Assembly (NCBI GenBank): GCA_036274075.1
Contig: DASUGK010000037.1
Location: 1 to 56,354, forward strand
Direction: 5' to 3'
Origin: CADEED01 sp036274075
GTDB taxonomy: Bacteria > Pseudomonadota > Gammaproteobacteria > Steroidobacterales > Steroidobacteraceae
DNA length: 56,354 nt
Below, one piece after another: positions 26,555 to 34,776 of this stretch. The notes under the pieces are model-generated. The model was given only the letters and a program-made list of their open reading frames with translations. It searched no databases and was not told where the DNA came from. The position numbers and the translations under genes were made by a program. Positions within the stretch are counted from its first letter, which is position 1; every line of letters starts with the position of its first letter.

Positions 26555-28015
26555 TCAGCGGTAGTAGGCGTCGCGGAACGGCTGCAGGTGGGCGTGGTAC
26601 CTGGCGGCTGCGCCCACGCTCGAGGTGCTGATGGGCTCGCGCACCTGCGCCACGCTCACGGTCTGCACCGCGCGCTTGCGCAGGTGCGGCGTGAGCGTGG
26701 CCTCCTCGGGGTCGAGGCCGGCGTGCGCGAGGATTTTCGCAATCCACGGCGCGGGATCCGCCACCAGCTCCTCGTACGGCACGGTGAAGATGCGATCGGG
26801 AAAGATAGCGGTCCAGTGCGCGTACAACTCGTCTTCGAGCCGGAAATGCCGGGCGATGTCGCCGAGCGACCAGCACCACGGGATGGTGCCAGTGCCGAAG
26901 AAGCTGCGGAAACAGGAGATGGCCGTGTCCTCGGCATTCCTGCGCAACCAGATCACCTTCGCCTTCGGCAGTGCGTGCAGGATGAAGCCGAGGAAGCGCG
27001 AATGATTCAGCGTCTTGTCGACGATGCGGCCTTCGTGGCCGAACCGTTGCCCGAGCATCGCGAGGTAGTCGCGGCCGACGTCGCCCCACGGGTCCGCTGA
27101 ATCCGTGCGCTGCTGGTACTCCAGCCCGCCGCGAAGCGAAAAATCCCCGGCCGGAATCAGTGCGCAGCAGAACAGGTTCACTTCTTCGCCGTCGGCCACC
27201 GCGGAATGGCTGGCGAGGATCTGCTCCACCAGCGTGGTGCCGGAGCGCGGCAGGCCGGTGACGAAAATCGGGCGCTTGCTGTCGCAACCCGAAGGCGCGA
27301 GGCGCGCCAGGTTCTGCGGCGTGAAGTCGCGCATCACGTCGCGCGCGTGGCGCTCCATGGCAGCGGCATCGAACGGCGTGCGCATTTTCGCGGCGCCTTC
27401 GCGGTACGCCGCGAACGCGCCGTCGTGGTCGCCGCAATCGTGCCGCGCCTTGCCCAGCGCGTAGAGAAAGGCCGCCTGTGAATCGGGCGGCGTGCCTCCC
27501 AGCTTCGGCGCCAGGACTTGCAGGCTCGCGAGGTCCGGGTCTCCCGGTGAGAACCGGTGGATGGAGGACAGCGCGAGCCGGTAATGCCCGTTCAGTGGCG
27601 CGAGTTCGATCATGCGCCGCGCCAGTTCCGCCGCGCGCTCGAACTCCCCCATGCGCGCCGCGAGCGACTGGTGCAGGCTCAGCACGGCGGGATGCTGCTG
27701 GACCGCCGCCGGCAGCCGATCGAGCCCGTCACGCGCGGCGTCGAGCCGCCCGCGCACCGCCAGCATGCTGCAGTAGTGCAGCGCGCGCTCGAGCGAGCGC
27801 GGCTCCGTCAGCGAGAAGCGCCGTGCGGCTTCCAGCGCATACTCGATTTCGCCCACCTGGTTGGCGACGGCCTCGACGTTGCCCCAGTGGATCCCCGAAG
27901 GGGGACCCTCGCGAATTTCTTCGGCGACCAGCGCGGCGACACGCCGGCGATCGAATCGCCGGAACGCTTCTCTGACCTGCGTGAGCCGGGGCGGCGGGGA
28001 ATTCATCGGCGCCAT
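26555..28015 (-). CDS. TPR-repeat sulfotransferase
   Basis: Protein of 486 residues. The N-terminal half (about 20-225) is helical TPR-like repeats. The C-terminal half is a sulfotransferase with the PAPS 5'-phosphosulfate loop GLPRSGTT (254-261) and a later IWLRRNAEDTAISCFRSFF block corresponding to the 3'-phosphate motif. This fusion is common in bacteria, where targets are unknown proteins or glycans. ATGs at 28015 and 28006 are both possible. The 208 bases between this gene and the aldo/keto reductase hold no gene; 26437-26460 contains a short ACCGCC/GGCGGT inverted repeat next to a T6 run at 26429-26434. Confidence 0.88.
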   Translation of the reverse strand: MAPMNSPPPRLTQVREAFRRFDRRRVAALVAEEIREGPPSGIHWGNVEAVANQVGEIEYALEAARRFSLTEPRSLERALHYCSMLAVRGRLDAARDGLDRLPAAVQQHPAVLSLHQSLAARMGEFERAAELARRMIELAPLNGHYRLALSSIHRFSPGDPDLASLQVLAPKLGGTPPDSQAAFLYALGKARHDCGDHDGAFAAYREGAAKMRTPFDAAAMERHARDVMRDFTPQNLARLAPSGCDSKRPIFVTGLPRSGTTLVEQILASHSAVADGEEVNLFCCALIPAGDFSLRGGLEYQQRTDSADPWGDVGRDYLAMLGQRFGHEGRIVDKTLNHSRFLGFILHALPKAKVIWLRRNAEDTAISCFRSFFGTGTIPWCWSLGDIARHFRLEDELYAHWTAIFPDRIFTVPYEELVADPAPWIAKILAHAGLDPEEATLTPHLRKRAVQTVSVAQVREPISTSSVGAAARYHAHLQPFRDAYYR

Positions 28016-28086
28016 GGTATCCGACGGCCACCTGCGGCCGATGCACCGTTATCATTCAGCGCAATTCTTTTGACCTGGGTGACCCG

Positions 28087-29901
28087 ATGACCACGACCCG
28101 ACGTGAATTCATGCTCGCCACCGGCGCTGCCCTCGCCGCCAGCCGCAGCTTCGCGCAGGCATCCTCCGATGGCGACGCCGAGCGCCTGGTCGCGGAGATC
28201 GCCGAGGAATTGCTGGCCGATTATCCCGAGAGCGCGACGTCGCTCGGCATCGACGCCGGCACGCGCGTGGCGCTCAAGTCGAAGCTGCAGGATCGCTCGC
28301 CCGCGGGCCAGCAGGCCATCGCGCAGCGCGTAGCTCGCCGCCTCGAAAAACTCACGGCCATCGATACTGCGGCGCTCGGTGATGCCGCGCGCATCGACGT
28401 CGACGTGGTGCGCACCGCGCACGAATTCGCGCAGGAAGGATTCGCCTTCCCGTACGGCGACGTGGCGCTGCTGAATTCCAACTGGTCGTATCGCAATGCG
28501 CCGTACGTCGTGGCGCAGAACACCGGCGCCTTCCTCGAAATCCCCAGCATGCTCGACGAGCAGCACACGGTGGCGACACCTGAAGACGCCGAGGCGTACC
28601 TCGCGCGCCTCGAGGCCTACGCTGGACAGATCGATGGCGAGACCGAGCGGCTCAGGAGCGCGGCGGCGCAGAACGTGATCGCCCCGAATTTCCTGCTGGA
28701 CAAGACGCTGGGCCAGCTGCGCCAGGCGCGCAGCGGCAAGGTAGAGGATTGGACGCTGGTGCAGTCGCTGGCCAGGCGCACCGGATCCATGACGGGCGAT
28801 TTCGCCGCGCGTGCCGCGAAGCTCGCGGCCGACAAGGTGGCGCCCGCGCTCGACCGCCAGTACGCCGAACTGCTGGAGCACCGGCGGCGTGCCACCAGCG
28901 ACGCCGGCGTCTGGAAGCTGCCGCGCGGCGACGAGTACTACGCCTGGACGCTGCGCGCCGGCACCACGACGCGCATGACGCCCGACGAGATCCATCGCCG
29001 CGGCCGCGAAGAGCTGCGCGCGCTGCAGGCGCGCATGGACAGCATCCTGCGCAAGGAAGGACTCACCCAGGGCACGGTGGGGCAACGCATGACCGCGCTC
29101 GGCAAGGACCCGCGCTTCACCTTCGCCGAGAACGACGAAGGGCGCGCCCGGCTCATGGCCTTCCTCAACGCCCGCGTCGCCGACATGCGCACGCGCCTGC
29201 CGCGCGCCTTCAACACGCTGGTGCGGGGCAATTTCGAGATCAAGCGCATGGCGCCGGAGGTCGAGCCCGGTGCGCCCGGCGCCTACGGTGGCCCGGGATC
29301 CATCGACGGCAAGGTGCCCGGCAAGTTCTGGATCAACATGCTGCGCATGGGCGTGTTCACCACCTACAACACGCCGACGCTCACCTACCACGAGTCGCTG
29401 CCCGGCCACGTCTGGCAGGGCGAGTACACCTTCAAACTACCTCTGGTCCGGTCTCTGCTGGCGTTCAATGCCTACTCGGAAGGCTGGGCGCTGTACGCGG
29501 AACAACTGGCCGACGAACTGGGCGTGTACGACGAGGACCCCTTCGGCCGCCTCGGCTACCTGCAGTCGATCGCGTTCCGTGCCTGCCGCCTCGTGGTCGA
29601 CACCGGCCTGCATGCCAAGCGCTGGACGCGCCAGCAGGCCATCGACTGGTTCGCCAGCACCAACGGCTCGACGGTCGACGAGGTCGCGGGCGAAGTGGAT
29701 CGTTACTGCGCCTGGCCCGGCCAGGCCTGCGGCTACAAGGTGGGACACAGCGAGATCAACCGGCTGCGCACCCAGGCGCAGAAGACGCTGGGCAGGAAGT
29801 TCGACTTCAGGAAATTCAACGATGCGGTGGTGACGGGCGGCGGCGTGCCGATGCTCACGTTGGGCCGGAGCATCGACAGATTCATCGCAGAAAACAAATG
29901 A
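28087..29901 (+). CDS. DUF885 family metallopeptidase-like protein with Tat-like leader
   Basis: Exported protein of 604 residues. The leader TTRREFMLATGAALAASRSFA is a twin-arginine-like signal. The DUF885 hallmark HESLPGH lies near residue 436, and the conserved YSEGWALYAE block follows. DUF885 proteins resemble M2/M3-type gluzincins and are predicted zinc peptidases; activity is unproven for most. The gene overlaps the downstream S10 peptidase gene as ATGA, giving a coupled peptidase operon. Confidence 0.9.
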   Translation: MTTTRREFMLATGAALAASRSFAQASSDGDAERLVAEIAEELLADYPESATSLGIDAGTRVALKSKLQDRSPAGQQAIAQRVARRLEKLTAIDTAALGDAARIDVDVVRTAHEFAQEGFAFPYGDVALLNSNWSYRNAPYVVAQNTGAFLEIPSMLDEQHTVATPEDAEAYLARLEAYAGQIDGETERLRSAAAQNVIAPNFLLDKTLGQLRQARSGKVEDWTLVQSLARRTGSMTGDFAARAAKLAADKVAPALDRQYAELLEHRRRATSDAGVWKLPRGDEYYAWTLRAGTTTRMTPDEIHRRGREELRALQARMDSILRKEGLTQGTVGQRMTALGKDPRFTFAENDEGRARLMAFLNARVADMRTRLPRAFNTLVRGNFEIKRMAPEVEPGAPGAYGGPGSIDGKVPGKFWINMLRMGVFTTYNTPTLTYHESLPGHVWQGEYTFKLPLVRSLLAFNAYSEGWALYAEQLADELGVYDEDPFGRLGYLQSIAFRACRLVVDTGLHAKRWTRQQAIDWFASTNGSTVDEVAGEVDRYCAWPGQACGYKVGHSEINRLRTQAQKTLGRKFDFRKFNDAVVTGGGVPMLTLGRSIDRFIAENK

Positions 29902-31565
29902 GACAGACCATGAAGAAACCGCACGCGTTCACCGTGATCCTCGCCTTTGCCACCCTGCTGCTGCTCGCGCAGCCCGGCTCCGCTGCCGACGACGCCAAGT
30001 CCGGCGCACCAGGCAAGCCCACCGGTCCCGACCGGATCTTCCAGGCCTCCGAGGTGACGAGCACCGGCTCGGTGACCATCGGTGGGAAAGCCGTGAACTA
30101 CCAGGCCGTGGCGGGAACACTTGTGGTGCATGGACCCGGCTGGGACGACATCGCCTGGCGGGAACAGGCCGCCGCGCCCAACCCGGACAAGGACAAGGAG
30201 GGACTGCCGCCGGAGGCGTCGATCTTCTACACCGCGTATTTCAAGCAGGCCGGTGACAGGAACAGCGGCAGATTGGGCGGCGACCCCTCGCGGCCCGTGA
30301 TGTTCATCTTCAACGGCGGCCCGGGGTCGGCGACGTTGTGGCTGCACATGGGCGCCTTCGGCCCGAAGCGCGTGGTGGTGCGCGAGGACGGGCACACACC
30401 GCCCGCGCCCTATCCCGTGGTGAACAACGCCTATTCGCTGCTCGACGTCTCGGACCTGGTGTTCATCGATGCTCCCGGCGCCGGCTTCTCGCGCATCGCC
30501 GGCAAGGACAAGGAGAAGGCGTTCTGGGGCGTGGACGCCGACTCGCACGCGTTCACGCGCTTCATCCAGCAGTTCCTCAACAAGTTCGGGCGGTGGAATT
30601 CGCCCAAGTACCTGTTCGGTGAAAGTTACGGCACCACGCGCGCGGCCGTGCTGGCCAACGAGCTGGCGCGCACGGCGAGCATCGACCTCAACGGCGTGGT
30701 GCTGCTGTCGACCATCCTGAACTTCGACCTGTCGGTAGATAGCCCGGCATTCAACCCCGGCGTCGACAACGCCTACGTCACCGCGCTGCCGACCATGGCC
30801 GCGACCGCCTGGTACCACAACCGGCTGCCTGGCACGCGTCCCGCCGAGCTCGAGCCCTTCCTGCGGGAAGTCGAAAAGTTCGCGCTCACGGAATATGCCG
30901 CAGCGCTGCAGCAGGGCGGACGGCTGGACACCGCGAGCCGCCAGCGGATCGCCGAGCGCCTCGCCGGCTACCTCGGCATCAGCGCGGACTACATCCTGAA
31001 GTCCAACCTGCGCGTCAATGGCGGCCAGTTCTCGCAGCAACTGCAGTTGCCCGGCGGCCTGACGACGGGCCGCATCGACACGCGGTTCTCCGGCCCCAGC
31101 CTCGACCTTCTCAGCAAGGAAGCGCAGTACGATCCGTTCATCAGCTCGGTGGGCTCGGCCTACGTGGCGGCGTGGAACGATTACGCCCGCCTGACGCTGC
31201 GGTATCCCGCCGAGGACGGCTTCAAGATCTTCGCGCCGGTGTTCCCGGCCTGGGACATGGCGCACCAGGCGCCGGGCATGCCGATGGCCTTCACGGGCCA
31301 GACCACCAACGTGATGCTCGACCTGGCAACGGTGATGAAGCAGAACCCGCATCTCAAGGTGTTGAACACCGGCGGCTACTACGACCTCGCCACGCCCTAC
31401 TTCGAAGGCGTGTACGAGCTGGAACACCTGCCGATCCCGGAAGAGCTGCGCGCCAACATCGAGTACAAGTTCTTCCCGTCGGGCCACATGGTGTACCTGA
31501 ACGAGCCGGCGCTCGCCGGCCTGCACGACACGGTGGCGGATTTCGTGCGGAGGACGTCGCATTAA
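29898..31565 (+). CDS. Serine carboxypeptidase-like (S10) exported peptidase
   Basis: Protein of 555 residues with a Sec signal (HAFTVILAFATLLLLAQPGSAA). S10 features are FNGGPGSATLWLHMG (oxyanion region), the nucleophile in LFGESYGTTRA (S about residue 242), the aspartate in GGYYDLATP (about 494) and the histidine in FPSGHMVYL (about 528). The enzyme probably trims C-terminal residues of peptides in the periplasm. The ATG at 29898 overlaps the upstream stop; a second ATG at 29910 is possible. Confidence 0.93.
   Translation: MRQTMKKPHAFTVILAFATLLLLAQPGSAADDAKSGAPGKPTGPDRIFQASEVTSTGSVTIGGKAVNYQAVAGTLVVHGPGWDDIAWREQAAAPNPDKDKEGLPPEASIFYTAYFKQAGDRNSGRLGGDPSRPVMFIFNGGPGSATLWLHMGAFGPKRVVVREDGHTPPAPYPVVNNAYSLLDVSDLVFIDAPGAGFSRIAGKDKEKAFWGVDADSHAFTRFIQQFLNKFGRWNSPKYLFGESYGTTRAAVLANELARTASIDLNGVVLLSTILNFDLSVDSPAFNPGVDNAYVTALPTMAATAWYHNRLPGTRPAELEPFLREVEKFALTEYAAALQQGGRLDTASRQRIAERLAGYLGISADYILKSNLRVNGGQFSQQLQLPGGLTTGRIDTRFSGPSLDLLSKEAQYDPFISSVGSAYVAAWNDYARLTLRYPAEDGFKIFAPVFPAWDMAHQAPGMPMAFTGQTTNVMLDLATVMKQNPHLKVLNTGGYYDLATPYFEGVYELEHLPIPEELRANIEYKFFPSGHMVYLNEPALAGLHDTVADFVRRTSH
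31549..31563 (+). promoter_or_regulatory. Shine-Dalgarno GGAGGA placed for an AUU start codon
   Basis: GGAGGA (31549-31554) is followed by six bases and then ATT (31561-31563), which overlaps the TAA stop of the S10 gene as ATTAA. The strength and spacing of this site, with coding of the next gene running right back to the ATT, are what decide its start. Confidence 0.75.
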
Positions 31566-32472
31566 CGGCTTCTATCCCATCGGTACGCCCGGCACCGCCT
31601 GGGGCGCGCCCGAAAGAGCGCAGTGGCTTTCGCGGCAGCAGAAGCACCGCAGCTACTCCGAAGACGTCGTGGCGCGCATCGAGCGGCTCGCCGGGCGCTT
31701 CGACGTGCAGGAGTACGGACGGCTGGACTATCCACCCGACCACTATCGACTGCTCGCGGTGCGCAGCCGCGAGGTGCGCGACGATCGACCGTGGGTACTG
31801 ATCACGGGCGGCGTGCATGGTTACGAGACCAGCGGCGTCCATGGCGCATTGCAGTTCCTCGAGCAACGCGCGGCCGGTTATCCCGTCAACCTGCTCGCCG
31901 TGCCCTGCGTGAGCCCCTGGGGCTACGAACGCATCCATCGCTGGAACGCCAATGCCGTCGATCCGAACCGCTCGTTCAAGGAAGGCGGCGCCGCCGGGGA
32001 ATCGGCGGCGCTGATGCGCCTCGTGGCGCCGCTGCGCGGGCGATTCCTGGTGCACATCGACCTGCACGAAACCACCGACTCGGACGAGAGCGAGTTCCGT
32101 CCCGCGCTCGCGGCGCGCGATGGCAAGCCATTCGAGCCGGGCATCATCCCGGACGGGTTCTACCTCGTCGACGACAGCAGGAATCCGCAGCCGGAGTTCC
32201 AGCGCGCCGTCATTGACGCCGTGGCGAAGGTGACGCACATCGCGCCGGCAGACGGCCAGAACGAAATCATCGGTTCACCGGTGGTGTCGCCGGGCGTGAT
32301 CCTGTACCCGATGCGCGAGCTGGGGCTGTGCGCGGGCATCACCGGGGCTCGCTACACCACCACCACCGAGGTCTACCCCGACAGCCCGCGTTCGACGCCC
32401 GCCATCTGCAACGAGGCCCAGGTCGCCGCGACCTGCGCGGCCATCGAGTTCGCGCTGGCGAAGTCGGCGTAG
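31561..32472 (+). CDS. M14-like zinc carboxypeptidase, probable AUU start
   Basis: Zinc peptidase-like protein of about 303 residues. Metal ligands are H86 and E89 in GGVHGYETSG and H169 in HIDLHET; R137 (DPNRSFK) fits the substrate-binding arginine. The succinylglutamate-desuccinylase/M14 fold is clear; the exact substrate is not. The reading frame NGFYPIGTPGTAWGAPERAQ is coding-like and begins at 31564, but the first canonical start is GTG at 31669, which would remove 36 residues. ATT at 31561 with the GGAGGA site is therefore preferred. It is third in the DUF885-S10-M14 operon. Confidence 0.85.
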   Translation: MNGFYPIGTPGTAWGAPERAQWLSRQQKHRSYSEDVVARIERLAGRFDVQEYGRLDYPPDHYRLLAVRSREVRDDRPWVLITGGVHGYETSGVHGALQFLEQRAAGYPVNLLAVPCVSPWGYERIHRWNANAVDPNRSFKEGGAAGESAALMRLVAPLRGRFLVHIDLHETTDSDESEFRPALAARDGKPFEPGIIPDGFYLVDDSRNPQPEFQRAVIDAVAKVTHIAPADGQNEIIGSPVVSPGVILYPMRELGLCAGITGARYTTTTEVYPDSPRSTPAICNEAQVAATCAAIEFALAKSA

Positions 32473-32638
32473 GCGCAGGGCCGCGCGACCCCTTCACGTC
32501 ACGCCGGAACGCAGGCGCCCGCTGACGCCCGGGATTGCGGGCGCACGGGCGCGCTTCCTACGAAGCAGTGCAGTCCGGCGGATAAACAGCGCAAGGGATC
32601 TGACGGATGCTGGCTTCACCCCACATCGCAGGTGCCCC

Positions 32639-33217
32639 ATGCGCAAATGGATTTTCGCTTCAGTGGCATTGCTCATCGGCGTACCCGCCGCGGCCCAGCA
32701 GGTAGAAGAGACCTCCGGGCCCGCCGCCGAGCTGGCTCTCAGCAACGACACGCTGTCGGCTCGTTACCTGTCCGAGGTCGACGGCTCGAAAGGCACGCGC
32801 TTCGTCGGCGGAGTCTTTCTCGGCGAAGAACGTGACCTCGTGCTGGACGCAGGCATGATGCTCGGCGTCGATCTCGGCCGGCGATTCGACTTCTCGGTCG
32901 GACCGAAGCTCTACGCCGCGCTCCTCCGCGACGAGAACGAAGACGTGATGGCGATGAGCCTCGGTGCCGAGATCCGCTTCTACTTCGATCCGCAACGGCG
33001 CTTCGCGCTCTCCGGCCAGGCCTTCTACGCGCCCGACATCCTCTCCTTCGGCTCCGCCGACAACCTCGTGGACCTGAGCGCGCGCGCCGAGATGCAGGTG
33101 GCCGAGGACTTCATGGCATTCGTCGGCATGCGCTGGTTCGAGTTCGACCTCACCAATAACGGCGGTGAACGCACGCTGCAGGAGGAATTGTTCGTCGGCC
33201 TGAGGTACGACCTCTGA
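32639..33217 (+). CDS. YfaZ family outer-membrane protein
   Basis: Protein of 192 residues with a signal peptide (MRKWIFASVALLIGVPAAA) and alternating beta-strand segments ending in LRYDL, as expected for an outer-membrane barrel of about eight strands. The sequence TRFVGGVFLGEERDLVLDAGMM and the RFALSGQAFYAPDIL block match YfaZ proteins, whose function is unknown. The 166-base gap upstream holds no gene. Confidence 0.85.
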   Translation: MRKWIFASVALLIGVPAAAQQVEETSGPAAELALSNDTLSARYLSEVDGSKGTRFVGGVFLGEERDLVLDAGMMLGVDLGRRFDFSVGPKLYAALLRDENEDVMAMSLGAEIRFYFDPQRRFALSGQAFYAPDILSFGSADNLVDLSARAEMQVAEDFMAFVGMRWFEFDLTNNGGERTLQEELFVGLRYDL

Positions 33218-33223
33218 GGCGCG

Positions 33224-34009
33224 CTATCGCGGCACGTAATCCAGCGTGACCTTGCGCGAGACGATCCCGACCGCGGTGCCGTGATCGAAGGCCGGATCGA
33301 TCCGCCCCTGCAGTTCGTGGCGCACGATCACGTCGATGCTGCAGCGGGTCATCGTCGCCGTCGTGCTGGATTTCGCGAACGTCACGATGGGATCGATGCT
33401 GACGGCGTGGCTGCCGTCGGCGTCACTGTCTTCGCCGAGCGTGCCGCTCGAATAGCTCGTCGTTCCGCCGAGAAAACTGCATTCACCCTGGTAGCTCACC
33501 GCCACGCCGGCCGGCGCGCCTGTCGGCGCCCATGACACCACCACGGTTTCACCGTCGGTGACCTGCTGGTGATTGGCCGGCGTCACGATCGTGAACGGCG
33601 GCGGCAAGGCGACGCGCGAGTCCGGGGCATCCTCGGCCTCGACGCGATTGAACGACACGATGAAGTCGACGTGGGGCTGGTAATCGAACCGGGCGATGTA
33701 GTCGGGCGTGTAGATGGAATCGTTGTCGGCCATGGTGCGGCACAGGCCGTTGATGCAGGCCCGCAGGTAGTCGCCGCCATCCAGCCGGTACGAGGTGGGC
33801 AGCGACTTCCCATCGTTCAGGTTCGCGCGTACCACTGCCGTTTGCGGATCGCCGGATTCGACGGTCAGGTTGATGGTCATGCGGCCGGTGGGCACGGCGC
33901 CACCTTCGGGGCCGCTGGTGGAACTGCTCTTGGGATCGCCGCAGGACTGCAACCCGGCGCACAGCGCCGCCAGTCCGAGCATTCGTACGCACAAGTGGAT
34001 CGTCTTCAT
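33224..34009 (-). CDS. Hypothetical lipoprotein with Ig-like domain
   Basis: Exported protein of 261 residues from the ATG at 34009 (preceded by GGGGAG). The signal ends in a lipobox-like LQSC, giving an acylated cysteine. The mature part has a Ser/Gly-rich stretch, then beta-rich segments with a central FTIVTPANHQQVTDGETVVVSW block typical of Ig-like or fibronectin-type folds. Paired cysteines (ACINGLC) suggest a disulfide. I do not recognise a family. It ends six bases from the convergent YfaZ gene. Confidence 0.8.
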   Translation of the reverse strand: MKTIHLCVRMLGLAALCAGLQSCGDPKSSSTSGPEGGAVPTGRMTINLTVESGDPQTAVVRANLNDGKSLPTSYRLDGGDYLRACINGLCRTMADNDSIYTPDYIARFDYQPHVDFIVSFNRVEAEDAPDSRVALPPPFTIVTPANHQQVTDGETVVVSWAPTGAPAGVAVSYQGECSFLGGTTSYSSGTLGEDSDADGSHAVSIDPIVTFAKSSTTATMTRCSIDVIVRHELQGRIDPAFDHGTAVGIVSRKVTLDYVPR

Positions 34010-34185
34010 GGCCGGCTCCCCATTGGTCCAGCATTCTTGTTTGCCGGCGAACCATCTACTGCAACCGCGCTGCGGCACAACTGCCCCGCGGCGAGTAGCA
34101 AAATCCGGTACCGTCGGCGGCGGACAGCGGTACGCGTCATCAAGTCCGACTTCCGCGGCGAGCTCGGGTTGTTATGGTCGCACCC

Positions 34186-34605
34186 ATGGAACTGCACCGC
34201 GGACGACTCATCGATCACATCCAGCTGGTGGTCAAGGACATCGACGCCAGCAAGCGCTTCTACAAGGCCGTGTTCGCCGTGCTGGATATTCCCCTGGGCG
34301 GCGAAGCCGCGGACCACATCTGGGCCGACGAGTTGTTCATCTCCTGCCGGGACAGCGACGCCGCGCTCGGGCAGTTGACCGGCCGCGTCCATCTCGCCTT
34401 CCAGGGCAGGGATCGTGACACCGTGGATCGCTTTCACCGCGCCGCGATTGGCGCGGGCGGCAGGGACTTCGGCGCGCCCGGCGAACGCAAGTACCATCCG
34501 GGCTACTATGGCGCCTTCGTGCTGGACCCGGATGGCAACAACATCGAAGTCGTGTTCCATGGACCCGCGCAGAAATCGGCCGAGTCCGTCAAGGTCAGTT
34601 TTTGA
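34186..34605 (+). CDS. VOC (glyoxalase/bleomycin resistance) family protein
   Basis: Cytoplasmic protein of 139 residues from the ATG at 34186 (ATG at 34174 is equally readable). The vicinal-oxygen-chelate pattern is clear: IDHIQLVVKDIDASKRFYKAVF opens the first module and GYYGAFVLDPDGNNIEVVFHG closes the second, with H and E positioned as metal ligands. The substrate is unknown. The stop codon directly abuts the ATG of the next small gene. Confidence 0.9.
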   Translation: MELHRGRLIDHIQLVVKDIDASKRFYKAVFAVLDIPLGGEAADHIWADELFISCRDSDAALGQLTGRVHLAFQGRDRDTVDRFHRAAIGAGGRDFGAPGERKYHPGYYGAFVLDPDGNNIEVVFHGPAQKSAESVKVSF

Positions 34606-34776
34606 ATGAGCAAGCTGGTCATCGCCCTGGTCTTCGTCGCCGTGATACTCATCGGCGGACTGATGCAGCTGTTGAGGAACAGCAGCCAGCCCATGGGAAC
34701 ACCCGAGCAGCTCGAGCGCGCAAAGCAGCGCAACCGCGAACTCGAAGAAAAAGAGCGGCTCGAACGCGACGACTAA
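34606..34776 (+). CDS. Small single-pass membrane protein (56 residues)
   Basis: Short gene immediately after the VOC gene (TGA-ATG). The first 23 residues (SKLVIALVFVAVILIGGLMQLL) form one transmembrane helix, followed by an extended NSSQPMGTPEQ and a very charged, probably coiled-coil tail (LERAKQRNRELEEKERLERDD). Coding is supported by direct coupling to the upstream gene and by the coherent amphipathic tail. I do not recognise the family. Its TAA shares bases with the TAG of the convergent amidase gene. Confidence 0.75.
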   Translation: MSKLVIALVFVAVILIGGLMQLLRNSSQPMGTPEQLERAKQRNRELEEKERLERDD

